The translations under genes were made by a program, and so were the position numbers. 64,000 nt of DNA from Falsirhodobacter xinxiangensis (GTDB lineage Bacteria; Pseudomonadota; Alphaproteobacteria; Rhodobacterales; Rhodobacteraceae), in NCBI RefSeq assembly GCF_004959935.1, contig NZ_SMYN01000005.1:124001-188000 (forward strand), given 5' to 3'. Positions 1 to 8,576 of the stretch are shown piece by piece; position 1 is the stretch's first letter, and every line of letters begins with the position of its first letter. The notes under the pieces were generated by a model that was not told where the DNA came from, ran no database searches, and saw nothing but the letters and a program-made list of their open reading frames with translations.

Positions 1-323
1 GGTTCGAGCTTTACCGGCAGGGTGTCGATTTCATCCAGAAATACATCTTTCCCGGCGGGATGCTTCCCTCGCCCAGCGTTCTGCGGTCTGAAATCGCGCG
101 GGCGGGGCTGGTGCTGACCGAAAGCGTCGAATTCGGCGAAAGCTATTCCCAGACCTTGCGGAGGTGGCACGAGACATTCAACGCCCGCTGGGACCGCATC
201 GCCGGGATGGGTTTCGACGAACGGTTTCGGCGGATGTGGACCTTCTATCTGACCGCCTGTGCCGGATCGTTCCGGGCGGGAAATACCGACGTGACCCAGA
301 TCACCGTGCAGCGCCCCGCTTGA
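1..323 (+). CDS. Cyclopropane-fatty-acyl-phospholipid synthase, C-terminal fragment
   Basis: Only the last ~107 codons lie in the window; the frame opens at base 3 without a start. The visible part begins with a KYIFPGGMLPS block, a hallmark of the C-terminal region of CFA synthases, followed by the conserved SYSQTLRRWHETFNARWD stretch and a WTFYLTACAGSFR segment. The family uses S-adenosylmethionine to add a methylene bridge to unsaturated phospholipid acyl chains at the inner membrane. The SAM-binding part would lie upstream of the window. The next gene begins 49 bp after the stop on the same strand, so co-transcription is possible. The family call is firm; whether the enzyme is a true CFA synthase or a related fatty-acid methyltransferase cannot be told from this fragment. 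Confidence 0.85.
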   Translation, partial: FELYRQGVDFIQKYIFPGGMLPSPSVLRSEIARAGLVLTESVEFGESYSQTLRRWHETFNARWDRIAGMGFDERFRRMWTFYLTACAGSFRAGNTDVTQITVQRPA

Positions 324-372
324 TCCTTCCGCCGCGATGCAGCAACCATCGCCAAAAGCGACGGAGGCGGAC

Positions 373-1176
373 ATGGACGACATCATCGGCAAGGACCCGG
401 AACGGCGCGCCTTTTTCGAGGCGGCGGGCGGGGATGTGGAACTGGCCGCCGACATCATGGCGCTTTACGGCCAACGCAGCCCCGAGCAGATCCGCGCGCG
501 GCTGGAGCAGATGCGCGTCGCCGCAAGCAGCCGCGCCCGCGCCGTGCCCGCCCCGACCGAACTGCGCCACCATGCCTTGCCCGCCGAGGTGGAGGTTCTG
601 CGCCGTCGCCAGCCCTATGCCCATTTCTTTGCGGTCGAGGAATACGATCTGCATTTCCGCCGCTTCGACGGCACGCAAAGCGATGCGATCAACCGCGCGG
701 TCTTCGTGTCGGGCGATGCGGTGACGGTGCTGCCCTATGATCCGGTGCGCGACCGGGTGCTGCTGGTCGAACAGTTCCGCGCGGGGCCGTTCGGGCGCGG
801 CGATGCGCAACCGTGGCAGCTGGAGGCCATCGCGGGCCGCATCGACGCCGGCGAGACGCCCGAACAGGCGGCGCGGCGCGAGGCGGTCGAGGAGGCGGGC
901 CTGACGCTTGGCGATCTGCTGCATGTGTCCAGCTATTACCCCTCGCCGGGGGCCAAGACCGAGTTCATCTATTCCTATGTCGCGATCACCGATCTGCCCG
1001 ATGGCGCGGCGGGGGTGTTCGGCGTCGAAGGCGAGGCCGAGGACATCCGCGGCCATCTGGTGCCGTTCGACGGGATGATGGATCTGGTGGCGAGCGGAGA
1101 GATCCAGAACTCCCCCCTGATCGTGACGGCACTGTGGCTGGCGCGCGAAAGGGCGCGGATCAGAGCATCCGGCTGA
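373..1176 (+). CDS. Nudix hydrolase, ADP-ribose pyrophosphatase type
   Basis: 267 residues. The Nudix box is complete at about residues 155-177: G-x5-E-x7-REAVEEAGL fits the family consensus for Mg-dependent hydrolysis of nucleoside diphosphates linked to another moiety. The flanking layout (LLVEQFRAGP before the box, PGAKTEFIYSYVA after it) resembles ADP-ribose/NDP-sugar pyrophosphatases, so ADP-ribose is the likely substrate class. An N-terminal stretch of about 100 residues precedes the catalytic domain, recalling the TrgB proteins of Rhodobacter, though tellurite resistance cannot be inferred. I chose the ATG at 373 because GGAGG lies 5 nt upstream; an in-frame ATG at 337 would add 12 residues without a good ribosome site. 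The 3' end overlaps the convergent cytochrome b561 gene by 17 bp. Confidence 0.85.
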   Translation: MDDIIGKDPERRAFFEAAGGDVELAADIMALYGQRSPEQIRARLEQMRVAASSRARAVPAPTELRHHALPAEVEVLRRRQPYAHFFAVEEYDLHFRRFDGTQSDAINRAVFVSGDAVTVLPYDPVRDRVLLVEQFRAGPFGRGDAQPWQLEAIAGRIDAGETPEQAARREAVEEAGLTLGDLLHVSSYYPSPGAKTEFIYSYVAITDLPDGAAGVFGVEGEAEDIRGHLVPFDGMMDLVASGEIQNSPLIVTALWLARERARIRASG

Positions 1177-1654
1177 ACACCCCGTCCCGCCGCAGCGCAT
1201 GGCGCAAGGCGGCGGCGATGTGCAGCAGCACCAGCCCGATCACGGCGTAATGCGCGGCCCAGTGGACCCCTTTGGCGCGGTTCGCCAGCGCCTCGTTCTT
1301 TTCCATGACGATGCCGATGGCATTCAGGCTTTCCAGTGGAAAGCCGCCCGCCAACACGCGCAGGATGCCCGACACCGCCATGACGATGACCACCGCGTAA
1401 AGCAGCCAATGCGTCAGATGCGCGACGCCCGCCAGCGGGATGTTCAGCGGCGGCGGCGGATAGGCAAAGCGCAAGGCCAGACGTGTCAGCATCAGGGCCA
1501 GCACCAGAACGCCCGCGTTCTTGTGGAATGTGAAAAGTGCGTCGCTGATCGCGCTTTCGTTCTGCATCGCCAGACCTGCGGGGATCATGGCAAGGATCAG
1601 GATCGCGGTGGCCCAGTGCAGGGCCTTCTGGGCGGGGTGGTATCGGTCGCGCAT
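1160..1654 (-). CDS. Cytochrome b561 family protein
   Basis: 164 residues, almost all hydrophobic, with four predicted membrane helices. It starts with RYHPAQKALHWATA, the typical entry of bacterial (CybB-type) cytochrome b561, and carries further His residues in the second helix (FTFHKNAG) and the C-terminal half (VHWAAHYAVIGLVLLHIAAALRH) that would serve as heme b ligands. The family moves electrons between the quinone pool and periplasmic acceptors; the partner here is unknown. It lies 41 bp downstream of thrS on the same strand, and its ribosome-binding site GGGAGG sits inside a perfect hairpin (see 1657-1690). The ATG at 1654 is the natural start because the helix-1 motif follows at once. 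Confidence 0.9.
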   Translation of the reverse strand: MRDRYHPAQKALHWATAILILAMIPAGLAMQNESAISDALFTFHKNAGVLVLALMLTRLALRFAYPPPPLNIPLAGVAHLTHWLLYAVVIVMAVSGILRVLAGGFPLESLNAIGIVMEKNEALANRAKGVHWAAHYAVIGLVLLHIAAALRHALRRDGVFSRML

Positions 1655-1656
1655 GG

Positions 1657-1690
1657 CTGCCTCCCGCACTTGAGCTAGCGCGGGAGGCAG
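1657..1690 (-). promoter_or_regulatory. Intercistronic hairpin masking the Shine-Dalgarno of the b561 gene
   Basis: The mRNA from thrS reads stop codon, CTTTT, an 11-nt arm CTGCCTCCCGC, a 12-nt loop, then the exactly complementary arm GCGGGAGGCAG and CC-ATG of the cytochrome b561 gene. The GGGAGG ribosome site is wholly within the 3' arm. No U-tract follows, so a simple intrinsic terminator is unlikely. The 5' arm starts 6 nt after the thrS stop, so a ribosome terminating on thrS would cover and open it. The inverted repeat is seen directly; the coupling role is inference. Confidence 0.7.
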
Positions 1691-1695
1691 AAAAG

Positions 1696-3636
1696 TCAGG
1701 CGGGGATCTTCGCGTCCGACGAAAGGCTGGCGACGATGTCGTCCAGCGTGGCGGCTTCGGTGCGGGTCTCGCCCAGACGGCGAACCGAGACGGTGCGCGC
1801 GCCGACCTCCTGCATGCCGACGGCGAGGATGACCGGAACCTTGCCGACCGAATGTTCGCGGACCTTGTAGTTGATCTTTTCGTTCCGCAGGTCGGTCTCG
1901 GCCCGCACGCCCACGGCCTTTAGCGCCGCCGCAACCTCGCGCGCGTAATCGTCGGCATCTGACACGATGGCGGCGACGACCACCTGACGCGGGGCCAGCC
2001 AGAAGGGCAGCTTGCCGGCATAGTTCTCCAGCAGAATGCCGATGAACCGCTCGAACGAGCCAAGGATCGCGCGGTGCAGCATGTAGGGGCGGTGCTTCGC
2101 GCCATCCTCGCCGATGAACTGCGCGTCGAGGCGTTCGGGCAGGTTCGGGTCCACCTGGAACGTGCCGCACTGCCATTCGCGGCCGATCGCGTCGGTCAGC
2201 TTGAAGTCCAGCTTCGGGCCATAGAAGGCACCGTCGCCCTCGTTGATCTCGTAGGGCAGGCCCAGCTTCTCGATGGCGCCTTTCAGCGCGCCTTCGACCT
2301 TGTCCCACTGTTCGTCCGTGCCGATGCGGACATCGGGGCGGGTCGACAGCTTGATGTCGAACTTCTCGAAGCCCAGATCGCGGTAGACCTCGGACAGAAG
2401 CGCGATGAAGCTGGCGCATTCCTCCTCGATCTGATCCTCGGTGCAGAAGATATGGGCGTCGTCCTGCACGAAGCCGCGCACGCGCATCAGCCCGTGCATC
2501 GAACCGGACGACTCATACCGGTGGCACGACCCGAATTCCGCCAGACGCAGCGGCAGGTCGCGATAGGATTTCAGTCCTTGGTTATAGACCTGAACGTGGC
2601 AGGGGCAGTTCATCGGCTTCAGCGCATTGATGCGCTTTTCCTTCGCGCCTTCCTCGTCCACCTCCACGATGAACATGTTCTCGCGATAGGCTTCCCAGTG
2701 GCCCGATTTCTCCCACAACACGCGGTCCACGACCTGAGGGGTGCGGATTTCGCGGTAGCCGCCCTTGCGCTGTTTGCCGCGCATGTAGTCTTCCAGCGTG
2801 CGATAGACCTGCCAGCCGTTCGGATGCCAGAACACCATGCCGGGGGCTTCTTCCTGAATGTGGAACAGCTCCATCTCGCGGCCCAGCTTGCGGTGGTCGC
2901 GTTTGGCGGCCTCTTCCAGCATGGTCATGTGGGCCTTCAGATCCTCGCGGTTCTTGAAGGCCACGCCATAGATGCGTTGCAGCATGGGGCGGGTGGAATC
3001 CCCCAGCCAGTAGGCACCGGCGACCGTGGTCAGCTTGAACGCATCGGCGGGAAGCTGACCGGTCGATTGCAGGTGCGGGCCACGGCAGAGGTCCATCCAG
3101 GGGCCGTGCCAATACATGCGGATCGGCTCGTCGCCCGGAATGCGGTCCAGCAGTTCCACCTTGAACGGCTCGCCCGCCGCCTCGTAATGCGCGCGGACGC
3201 GGGCGCGGTCCCAGACTTCGGTCTTCACCGGCTCGCGGGCGTTGATGATCTGCTTCATCTTCGCTTCGATCTGGCCGAGGTCTTCGGGCGTGAACGGCTC
3301 TGCCCGGTCGAAGTCATAGAACCAGCCCTGATCGCGGACGGGGCCGATCGTGACCTTCACGTTCGGCCAAAGCTCCTGCACGGCGCGGGCCATGACATGG
3401 GCGAAATCGTGACGGATCAGCTCCAGCGCGGCGGCGTCGTCTTGCATGGTGTTGATCGCGATGGTCGCATCGGCGTCGATCGGCCATTGCAGATCGTAGT
3501 GCTTGCCATCGACCGTGGCCGAGATAGCCTTCTTGCCAAGGCTGGTGGAGATGGATGACGCCACTTCGCCGGGGGTCGTGCCCGCCGGAAAATCGCGCTT
3601 GTTGCCATCGGGAAAGGTGAGGGAAATCTGGGCCAT
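1696..3636 (-). CDS. thrS: Threonyl-tRNA synthetase
   Basis: 646 residues, normal for ThrRS. The enzyme charges tRNA-Thr with threonine in the cytoplasm. Domain order is intact: N-terminal TGS domain ([16 protein letters not shown]), the editing domain with its [12 protein letters not shown] zinc/His motif, the class II core with [10 protein letters not shown] (zinc-site Cys) and [23 protein letters not shown] motif 2, and a C-terminal anticodon-binding domain (ILAVGMQEV). I chose the ATG at 3636, where AGGAGA lies 7 nt upstream and the TGS domain begins at once; the reading frame stays open further upstream but without family similarity. A candidate promoter lies at 3700-3728. Cytochrome b561 follows downstream. 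Confidence 0.98.
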   Translation of the reverse strand: MAQISLTFPDGNKRDFPAGTTPGEVASSISTSLGKKAISATVDGKHYDLQWPIDADATIAINTMQDDAAALELIRHDFAHVMARAVQELWPNVKVTIGPVRDQGWFYDFDRAEPFTPEDLGQIEAKMKQIINAREPVKTEVWDRARVRAHYEAAGEPFKVELLDRIPGDEPIRMYWHGPWMDLCRGPHLQSTGQLPADAFKLTTVAGAYWLGDSTRPMLQRIYGVAFKNREDLKAHMTMLEEAAKRDHRKLGREMELFHIQEEAPGMVFWHPNGWQVYRTLEDYMRGKQRKGGYREIRTPQVVDRVLWEKSGHWEAYRENMFIVEVDEEGAKEKRINALKPMNCPCHVQVYNQGLKSYRDLPLRLAEFGSCHRYESSGSMHGLMRVRGFVQDDAHIFCTEDQIEEECASFIALLSEVYRDLGFEKFDIKLSTRPDVRIGTDEQWDKVEGALKGAIEKLGLPYEINEGDGAFYGPKLDFKLTDAIGREWQCGTFQVDPNLPERLDAQFIGEDGAKHRPYMLHRAILGSFERFIGILLENYAGKLPFWLAPRQVVVAAIVSDADDYAREVAAALKAVGVRAETDLRNEKINYKVREHSVGKVPVILAVGMQEVGARTVSVRRLGETRTEAATLDDIVASLSSDAKIPA

Positions 3637-3699
3637 GCCTTGGCTCTCCTCGTCGATTTGGCGCCCACGGAACGCCCGGTTGCGGGTTATGTCGGGGCC

Positions 3700-3728
3700 G
3701 TTTTGCGCGCCATGCGTGCCAAAGTCAA
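3700..3728 (-). promoter_or_regulatory. Candidate sigma-70 promoter of thrS
   Basis: On the minus strand TTGACT (3723-3728) is followed after exactly 17 bp by CAAAAC (3700-3705), about 65 nt before the thrS ATG. The -35 match is good, the -10 match weak (3 of 6), as is common for alphaproteobacterial housekeeping promoters. No T-box-like leader or extended structure is apparent between promoter and gene. Confidence 0.4.
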
Positions 3729-3782
3729 CCACTGGCGGGACGCGGCGCGCCTTGCTATGCAAATGCAGAAAAAGGAGCCGCC

Positions 3783-4517
3783 ATGACCGATTTCCTGACC
3801 ACGCCCGAAGGTCGCCGCATCGCCTATCGCCTGACCTTGGGCGCGGGCGTGCCCGTGGTGTTCTGCGGCGGGATGCGGTCCGACATGGAGGGGACGAAGG
3901 CGCTGGCGCTGCAGGACTGGGCGGAGCGTGAGGGGCGGACCTTTCTGCGCTTCGATTATTCCGGGCATGGGCAGTCGTCGGGAACCTTTGTCGAGGGCGC
4001 GATCGGGGACTGGTTCGAGGATGCCCGCGCCGTGTTGTCGCTGGTGCCGGGGCCGGTCGTGCTGGTCGGGTCGAGCATGGGCGGCTGGGTGTCGCTTCTG
4101 CTTGCGCGGGCGATGCCCGAGCGGATCGCGGGCTTGGTCGGGATCGCCGCCGCGCCGGATTTCACCGAAGACCTGATGTGGGCCGGGTTCACCGAATCCC
4201 AGCGGGCCGAGGTGATGGCGGGCGCGCTGGCGCTGCCGTCCGAATACGGCGATGCGATGGTGATCTCGCGCCGCCTGATCGAGGAGGGGCGTGATCGGCT
4301 GGTCCTGCGCGCGCCCTTGCCATTGCCGTTCCCGGTTCGCCTTTTGCAGGGCACGGCAGATGCCGACGTGCCGCAGGAAGTGGCGCTGCGTCTTCTGGCC
4401 CATGCGGATGCGGATGACATCCGCCTGACGCTGGTCAAGGGCGCGGATCACCGCTTCTCTGACCCCGACTGCCTGTCGCTGATGATTGCCGCCGTGGAGG
4501 ATGTTCTGGATGCGTAG
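3783..4517 (+). CDS. Alpha/beta hydrolase, ABHD10-like
   Basis: 244 residues with a full alpha/beta-hydrolase plan: oxyanion strand [13 protein letters not shown], the [11 protein letters not shown] loop, nucleophile elbow GSSMGGW near residue 97 (Ser nucleophile), acid in QGTADADVP and catalytic His in GADHRFSD near the C-terminus. The MRSDMEG plus GSSMGGW combination is typical of the ABHD10 / small serine thioesterase branch, which removes acyl groups such as S-palmitoyl or acyl-glucuronide. The bacterial substrate is unknown. A strong AAAGGAG precedes the ATG at 3783. The gene overlaps the next hydrolase by 8 bp, implying translational coupling of two hydrolases. Confidence 0.85.
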   Translation: MTDFLTTPEGRRIAYRLTLGAGVPVVFCGGMRSDMEGTKALALQDWAEREGRTFLRFDYSGHGQSSGTFVEGAIGDWFEDARAVLSLVPGPVVLVGSSMGGWVSLLLARAMPERIAGLVGIAAAPDFTEDLMWAGFTESQRAEVMAGALALPSEYGDAMVISRRLIEEGRDRLVLRAPLPLPFPVRLLQGTADADVPQEVALRLLAHADADDIRLTLVKGADHRFSDPDCLSLMIAAVEDVLDA

Positions 4518-5478
4518 CCTTTTGTGGCTGTGCCTGTTGGCCGGCGTGCTGGCCTTTGCGTGGTTTCTTGCCCCGCGCGAGGTGGTGGATCGCACCATCA
4601 GCTTCGATCCCGCCTCGATCCCGAACGACATCGACGGCTGGCTGGCGGGCCGCGAAGGCGCGGTGTCCGATCTGCGCCCCGATGATGCCAAAGAGATCGT
4701 CTGGTCCGGCACGACGGGGCAAAGCACGAAATATTCCATCGTCTATCTGCACGGCTTCTCTGCCAGCAAATGGGAGATACGTCCCGTTCCCGACCGCGTG
4801 GCGCAGGGGCTGAAGGCGAACCTTTATTTCCCGCGCCTGTCGGGGCATGGGCGGTCGGGTGCGGCGATGGCCGAACCCGCCGCGGGCGACTGGGTCGAGG
4901 ATCTGGCCGAAGCCATCGCCATCGGGCGGCGGCTGGGAGAGCGGGTGATCCTTGTCGGCACATCCACCGGCGCGACGCTGGCGGCGCTGGCTGCGACCGA
5001 TCCGAAACTGTCCGAGGGGCTGGCGGGGGTGGTTCTGATCTCGCCCAACTTCGCGCTGAACAACCGCATGGCGTGGATGCTGGAGCTTCCCTATGCCCGG
5101 CGCTGGCTGCCGATGATCGCGGGGGGCGAACGGTCGTTCCAGCCGGTCAACGAAGACCATGCGAAACACTGGACCATGCGTTATCCCACGGTGTCGGTGA
5201 TCCCGATGGTCACGCTGATGGATCACGTCCGCCGGATCGACCTGGGCACCGCGCATGTGCCCGCGCTGTTCGTCTGGTCGCCCGAGGATCGCGTGATCGA
5301 CCCCCGCGCGGTCGAGGCGGCAGCCGCCGAGTGGGGCGGCCCGGTCACGCTCGATCAGGTGACGCTGGAGGAGGGCGATGATCCGATGCGCCATGTGATT
5401 GCGGGGCGCATCCTGTCGCCCGCGCGAACGGATGGGGTGGCGGATGCGATCCTGAACTGGGCGCAACGGCTTCCCTGA
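4510..5478 (+). CDS. Membrane-anchored alpha/beta hydrolase
   Basis: 322 residues. The N-terminus (about residues 3-18) is a hydrophobic segment that could be a membrane anchor or uncleaved signal. The hydrolase fold follows: YLHGFSASKWE, LSGHGRSG, nucleophile elbow GTSTGAT (Ser), acid region VWSPEDRVID and a late His. I chose the ATG at 4510, which lies inside the last codons of the preceding hydrolase gene (8-bp overlap), because the anchor begins at this Met. The related neighbour could reflect an old duplication, but the two sequences are not close. An esterase or lipase acting at the membrane is the safest description; no specific substrate can be given. Confidence 0.8.
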   Translation: MRSLLWLCLLAGVLAFAWFLAPREVVDRTISFDPASIPNDIDGWLAGREGAVSDLRPDDAKEIVWSGTTGQSTKYSIVYLHGFSASKWEIRPVPDRVAQGLKANLYFPRLSGHGRSGAAMAEPAAGDWVEDLAEAIAIGRRLGERVILVGTSTGATLAALAATDPKLSEGLAGVVLISPNFALNNRMAWMLELPYARRWLPMIAGGERSFQPVNEDHAKHWTMRYPTVSVIPMVTLMDHVRRIDLGTAHVPALFVWSPEDRVIDPRAVEAAAAEWGGPVTLDQVTLEEGDDPMRHVIAGRILSPARTDGVADAILNWAQRLP

Positions 5479-5539
5479 AATCGATTGCATTGCAGTCAAG
5501 CGCCGCTAATCTTCCGCCCAACCATAGGAGGATGGAACG

Positions 5540-6571
5540 ATGGGCGGGTTTTCGATGAAGCGTCGTGGGTTCATGACGGCGGCTGCGGGCAGCGGCGCGT
5601 TTCTGGCGACGGGGTGGATGCCCGCGCTGGCACAGACGGGCAGCATCGCGCCAGCCAACGCTGCGGACGGCTTCGGCTTCACGCCGGGCGGCCTGATCCC
5701 GCCGGAACGGATCGGCGTGCAGCTTTTCACCGTGCGCGCGCTGATGGCAGAGGCGTCGCTGGGGCTGGAGGATACGCTTTCGGTTCTGGCCGATGCCGGG
5801 ATCGCGCAGATCGAGATCGGCGGCGACTTCCTTGGCCGCACCCCCGCCGAATTCCGCAAGCTGGTCGAGGATCGGGGGATGCGCGTTGCGTCGAACCATT
5901 TCGGCCCGCGCACCATGGACGGCGAGAACCCGTGGTATTCCGAGGAAGGCCGCGCGCAGTGCTTTGCCACCGCGAAGGAACTGGGCCTCGATCACTGCGG
6001 CACGGCGCATTATTACAACGTGCCGCTGACGGTCGAAGGGTTCACCGAGTTTGCCGCCAACATGAACATCTGGGGCGAACATGCGCGCGCGAACGGGCTG
6101 AAATTCTTCTTCCACAACCACAATGGCGAATTCACCCGGTTCGACGGCAAGCCGATCTATGACATCCTGCTGGAGCAGACGGACCCCGAACTGGTCGCGT
6201 TCGAATTCGACATTGGCTGGGCGGCGGCAGCGGGCGAGGATGCGGCGGCGCTGGTCCGCACCCATCAGGCGCGGTTCCCCTATTTCCACGTCAAGGATCT
6301 GAACTGGGCCGAAGACGGCAACCGCACCGGGCGGATCGACACGCTGGCTGGGGAAAAGAAGTTCGACTTCGCCGATGTCGGCAAGGGCGAGATCGACTGG
6401 ACGGCGGTGTTTGCCGGGCTGGACGATCCCTCGCAGCACCTGTTCTTCATCGAACATGACGATGCGGGCCGGACCGTGCCGGAAGAAGGGTTCCCGAAGG
6501 CCGCCAACCCGGCAGGTGCCGCGAATACCATCTGGACCGGGCGCAAGCATATCGCCGGGCTGTCCGCCTGA
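5540..6571 (+). CDS. Tat-exported sugar phosphate isomerase/epimerase-like TIM-barrel protein
   Basis: 343 residues. The N-terminus has a twin-arginine signal (MKRRGFMTAAAGSG, ending near ALAQTG), so the protein is probably folded in the cytoplasm and exported. The rest is a xylose-isomerase-like TIM barrel: IGVQLFTVR opening strand, IAQIEIGG, FHNHNGEF with metal-binding His residues, EFDIGWAAAAG, and FHVKDLNW with a further His. Members of this family bind a divalent metal and act on sugars or inositol derivatives. AGGAGG at 5526-5531 lies 8 nt before the ATG at 5540; a second ATG at 5555 also fits the Tat motif. It stands alone, followed by a hairpin. The substrate is unknown. Confidence 0.8.
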   Translation: MGGFSMKRRGFMTAAAGSGAFLATGWMPALAQTGSIAPANAADGFGFTPGGLIPPERIGVQLFTVRALMAEASLGLEDTLSVLADAGIAQIEIGGDFLGRTPAEFRKLVEDRGMRVASNHFGPRTMDGENPWYSEEGRAQCFATAKELGLDHCGTAHYYNVPLTVEGFTEFAANMNIWGEHARANGLKFFFHNHNGEFTRFDGKPIYDILLEQTDPELVAFEFDIGWAAAAGEDAAALVRTHQARFPYFHVKDLNWAEDGNRTGRIDTLAGEKKFDFADVGKGEIDWTAVFAGLDDPSQHLFFIEHDDAGRTVPEEGFPKAANPAGAANTIWTGRKHIAGLSA

Positions 6572-6578
6572 TCGGGAT

Positions 6579-6601
6579 GGGGCGCGGCTGATGCGCGCCC
6601 C
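6579..6601. terminator. Hairpin between convergent genes
   Basis: An 8-bp perfect stem (GGGGCGCG / CGCGCCCC, 7-nt loop) lies between the stop of the TIM-barrel gene (6571) and the stop of the convergent GlcG-like gene (6608). There is no U-tract on either strand, so it is at most a weak or Rho-assisted bidirectional terminator. Confidence 0.4.
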
Positions 6602-6607
6602 AAGCCG

Positions 6608-7093
6608 TTACTGCAAACGGGCCGCGTGTTTTTCCAGCGCGGCCTGTGCGCAAGCTTCGTCAAGGTTGCCGCCCGGCGCGCCGCCGACGCCGATCGCGCC
6701 GATCGTGGCCTCGCCCACCTTCACCGGAACGCCGCCCGCCAGCACCAGAAAGCCGGGAATGTCCTCCAGCCCCGCCGCGCCGGGGTTTTCCTGCACCGTC
6801 TGTGCCATGCCGCTGGTCGGGTTGCGCGAAGAAGCCGAGGTGAAGGCCTTGGCCGTGGCGGCATTCGCGGCATGTGCGCCGGCGTTTTCGGCCCGCACCA
6901 GCGCCAGAAGCACGCCCGAACGGTCGGTCACGGCAGCGGCGACGTTGTAATTGTCGGCAGCACAGGCCGCGACGGCGTCTTGCGCCAGATCGACCGCCAG
7001 TGCGGTGCCCAGGCTTTGCTGCGTGACGAGATCATCGGCGAATGCCGGAATGGCGCAAAGCGTCCCCAGCATTGGAAGCAGGAAATGTTTCAT
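6608..7093 (-). CDS. Secreted GlcG/HbpS-family heme-binding-like protein
   Basis: 161 residues. Residues 1-20 form a Sec signal peptide ending in AFA-DD. The mature part is one GlcG/HbpS domain (former DUF336): VAAAVTDRSGVLLALVRAENAGAHAANAATAKAFTSAS, then FLVLAGGVPVKV and the terminal GAIGVGGAPGGNLDEACAQAAL. HbpS in Streptomyces binds heme and senses redox stress; GlcG is linked to glycolate use. Here a periplasmic ligand-binding role is likely, but the ligand is unknown. The ATG at 7093 gives a clean signal peptide; an upstream in-frame ATG (7105) would add four residues. No functional neighbour helps the assignment. Confidence 0.8.
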   Translation of the reverse strand: MKHFLLPMLGTLCAIPAFADDLVTQQSLGTALAVDLAQDAVAACAADNYNVAAAVTDRSGVLLALVRAENAGAHAANAATAKAFTSASSRNPTSGMAQTVQENPGAAGLEDIPGFLVLAGGVPVKVGEATIGAIGVGGAPGGNLDEACAQAALEKHAARLQ

Positions 7094-7154
7094 ATTCAGC
7101 CCCATGGAAGATCCAAGGGTCAGCCTATGCCTGTTGCCGCATGCCGTCCATGAT

Positions 7155-8537
7155 TCAGACCAGACGGCCCCAAAGGTCGTATTCGCCGGATTCCTCGACC
7201 TCCACCGTCACCATGTCGCCGGGTTTCAGGTGTTCGAACCCTTCGTCGATGAACAGGTTGCCGTCGATTTCCGGCGCATCGGCCTTGGTGCGGCAGGTGG
7301 CGCCTTCGTCATCGACCTCGTCCACGATGACCTGCTGGATCGTGCCGACCTTGGCGGCCAGCTTGGCTTCGGAAATCGCCTGCGATTTTTCCATGAAGCG
7401 TTCCCAGCGGTCCTGCTTCACCTCATCCGGGACGTGGTTCGGCAGATCGTTCGACCGCGCACCCGCGACGTTTTCGTATTGGAAGCAGCCGACGCGGTCC
7501 AGTTGCGCCTCGTCCAGCCAATCGAGCAGGGTCTGGAACTCCTCCTCCGTCTCGCCCGGGTAGCCGACGATGAAGGTGGACCGCAGGGTGATGTCGGGGC
7601 AGGCGGCGCGCCATGCGGCGATCTCGTCCAGCGTTTTCGCGGCAGCGGCGGGGCGGGCCATGCGTTTCAGCACGTCCGGGTGCGCGTGCTGGAACGGGAT
7701 GTCGAGGTAGGGCAGCACCAGCCCCTCGGCCATCAGCGGGATCAGGTTGCGGACATGGGGGTAGGGGTAGACGTAATGCAGCCGCACCCATGCGCCGAGT
7801 TTGCCCAATTCGCGCGACAGGTCGGTGATGTGGGCGCGAACCTCGTCACCCTTCCACGCGCCGAAATCGTGCTTGCGGTCGACGCCATAGGCCGAGGTGT
7901 CCTGCGAAATCACCAGCAATTCGCGCACACCGGCATCGACCAGCTTCTCGGCCTCGCGCAGAACGGCGTGGACGGGGCGGCTGACCAGTTTGCCGCGCAT
8001 GTCGGGGATGATGCAGAACTTGCACTTGTGATTGCAGCCTTCGGAAATCTTCAGATAGCTGTAATGGCGCGGCGTCAGCGACACGCTTTGCGCCGGCAGC
8101 AGGTCCACGAACGGATCGGGCGAGGGCGGCACAGCCTTGTGAACCGCATCCAGCACCGCCTCGTATTGATGCGGGCCGGTGACGGCCATGACCTTGGGAT
8201 GCGCGCCGGTGATGTATTCAGGCTCTGCGCCCAGACAGCCGGTGACCAGCACCTTGCCGTTCTCGCGCAGCGCCTCGCCGATGGCATCAAGCGATTCCGC
8301 CTTGGCCGAATCCAGAAAGCCGCAGGTGTTCACGATGACCGCATCCGCGCCTTTGTAGTCGGGGCTGATCGCATATCCTTCGGCCCGCAGGCGGGTCAGG
8401 ATGCGTTCGCTGTCCACCAGCGCCTTGGGACAGCCAAGGCTGACCATGCCGATCGTCGGCTGCCCCTCGCGGCGGGGGGCATCGAGCACCATCTTGGGTG
8501 CCAGGTCGGGGCGGAGGTTCGGCGGGTTCTGGGTCAT
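7155..8537 (-). CDS. rimO: Ribosomal protein uS12 methylthiotransferase
   Basis: 460 residues. RimO is a radical-SAM enzyme that adds a methylthio group to an Asp of ribosomal protein S12. Three parts are visible: the N-terminal MTTase domain with its cluster cysteines ([28 protein letters not shown]), the radical-SAM domain with the CxxxCxxC site in [11 protein letters not shown], and a C-terminal TRAM domain ([11 protein letters not shown]...[10 protein letters not shown]). Thiomethylation of S12 rather than tRNA is inferred from the [10 protein letters not shown] signature. I chose the ATG at 8537 ([11 protein letters not shown], resembling relatives as I recall them); the ATG at 8546 is also possible and neither has a strong ribosome site. 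Confidence 0.95.
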   Translation of the reverse strand: MTQNPPNLRPDLAPKMVLDAPRREGQPTIGMVSLGCPKALVDSERILTRLRAEGYAISPDYKGADAVIVNTCGFLDSAKAESLDAIGEALRENGKVLVTGCLGAEPEYITGAHPKVMAVTGPHQYEAVLDAVHKAVPPSPDPFVDLLPAQSVSLTPRHYSYLKISEGCNHKCKFCIIPDMRGKLVSRPVHAVLREAEKLVDAGVRELLVISQDTSAYGVDRKHDFGAWKGDEVRAHITDLSRELGKLGAWVRLHYVYPYPHVRNLIPLMAEGLVLPYLDIPFQHAHPDVLKRMARPAAAAKTLDEIAAWRAACPDITLRSTFIVGYPGETEEEFQTLLDWLDEAQLDRVGCFQYENVAGARSNDLPNHVPDEVKQDRWERFMEKSQAISEAKLAAKVGTIQQVIVDEVDDEGATCRTKADAPEIDGNLFIDEGFEHLKPGDMVTVEVEESGEYDLWGRLV

Positions 8538-8576
8538 CGCGCGCATATAGAGGTGAATCGCCTTGCGCGGAAGGGG

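Noticed and set aside
164-1250. Several overlapping frames on both strands around the Nudix gene
   Set aside because: Only the frame 373-1176 contains the Nudix box; the others are shadows without a plausible ribosome site.
1657-1690. The thrS/b561 hairpin as an ordinary intrinsic terminator
   Set aside because: No U-run follows the stem on either strand and an ATG begins 2 nt after it on the minus strand.
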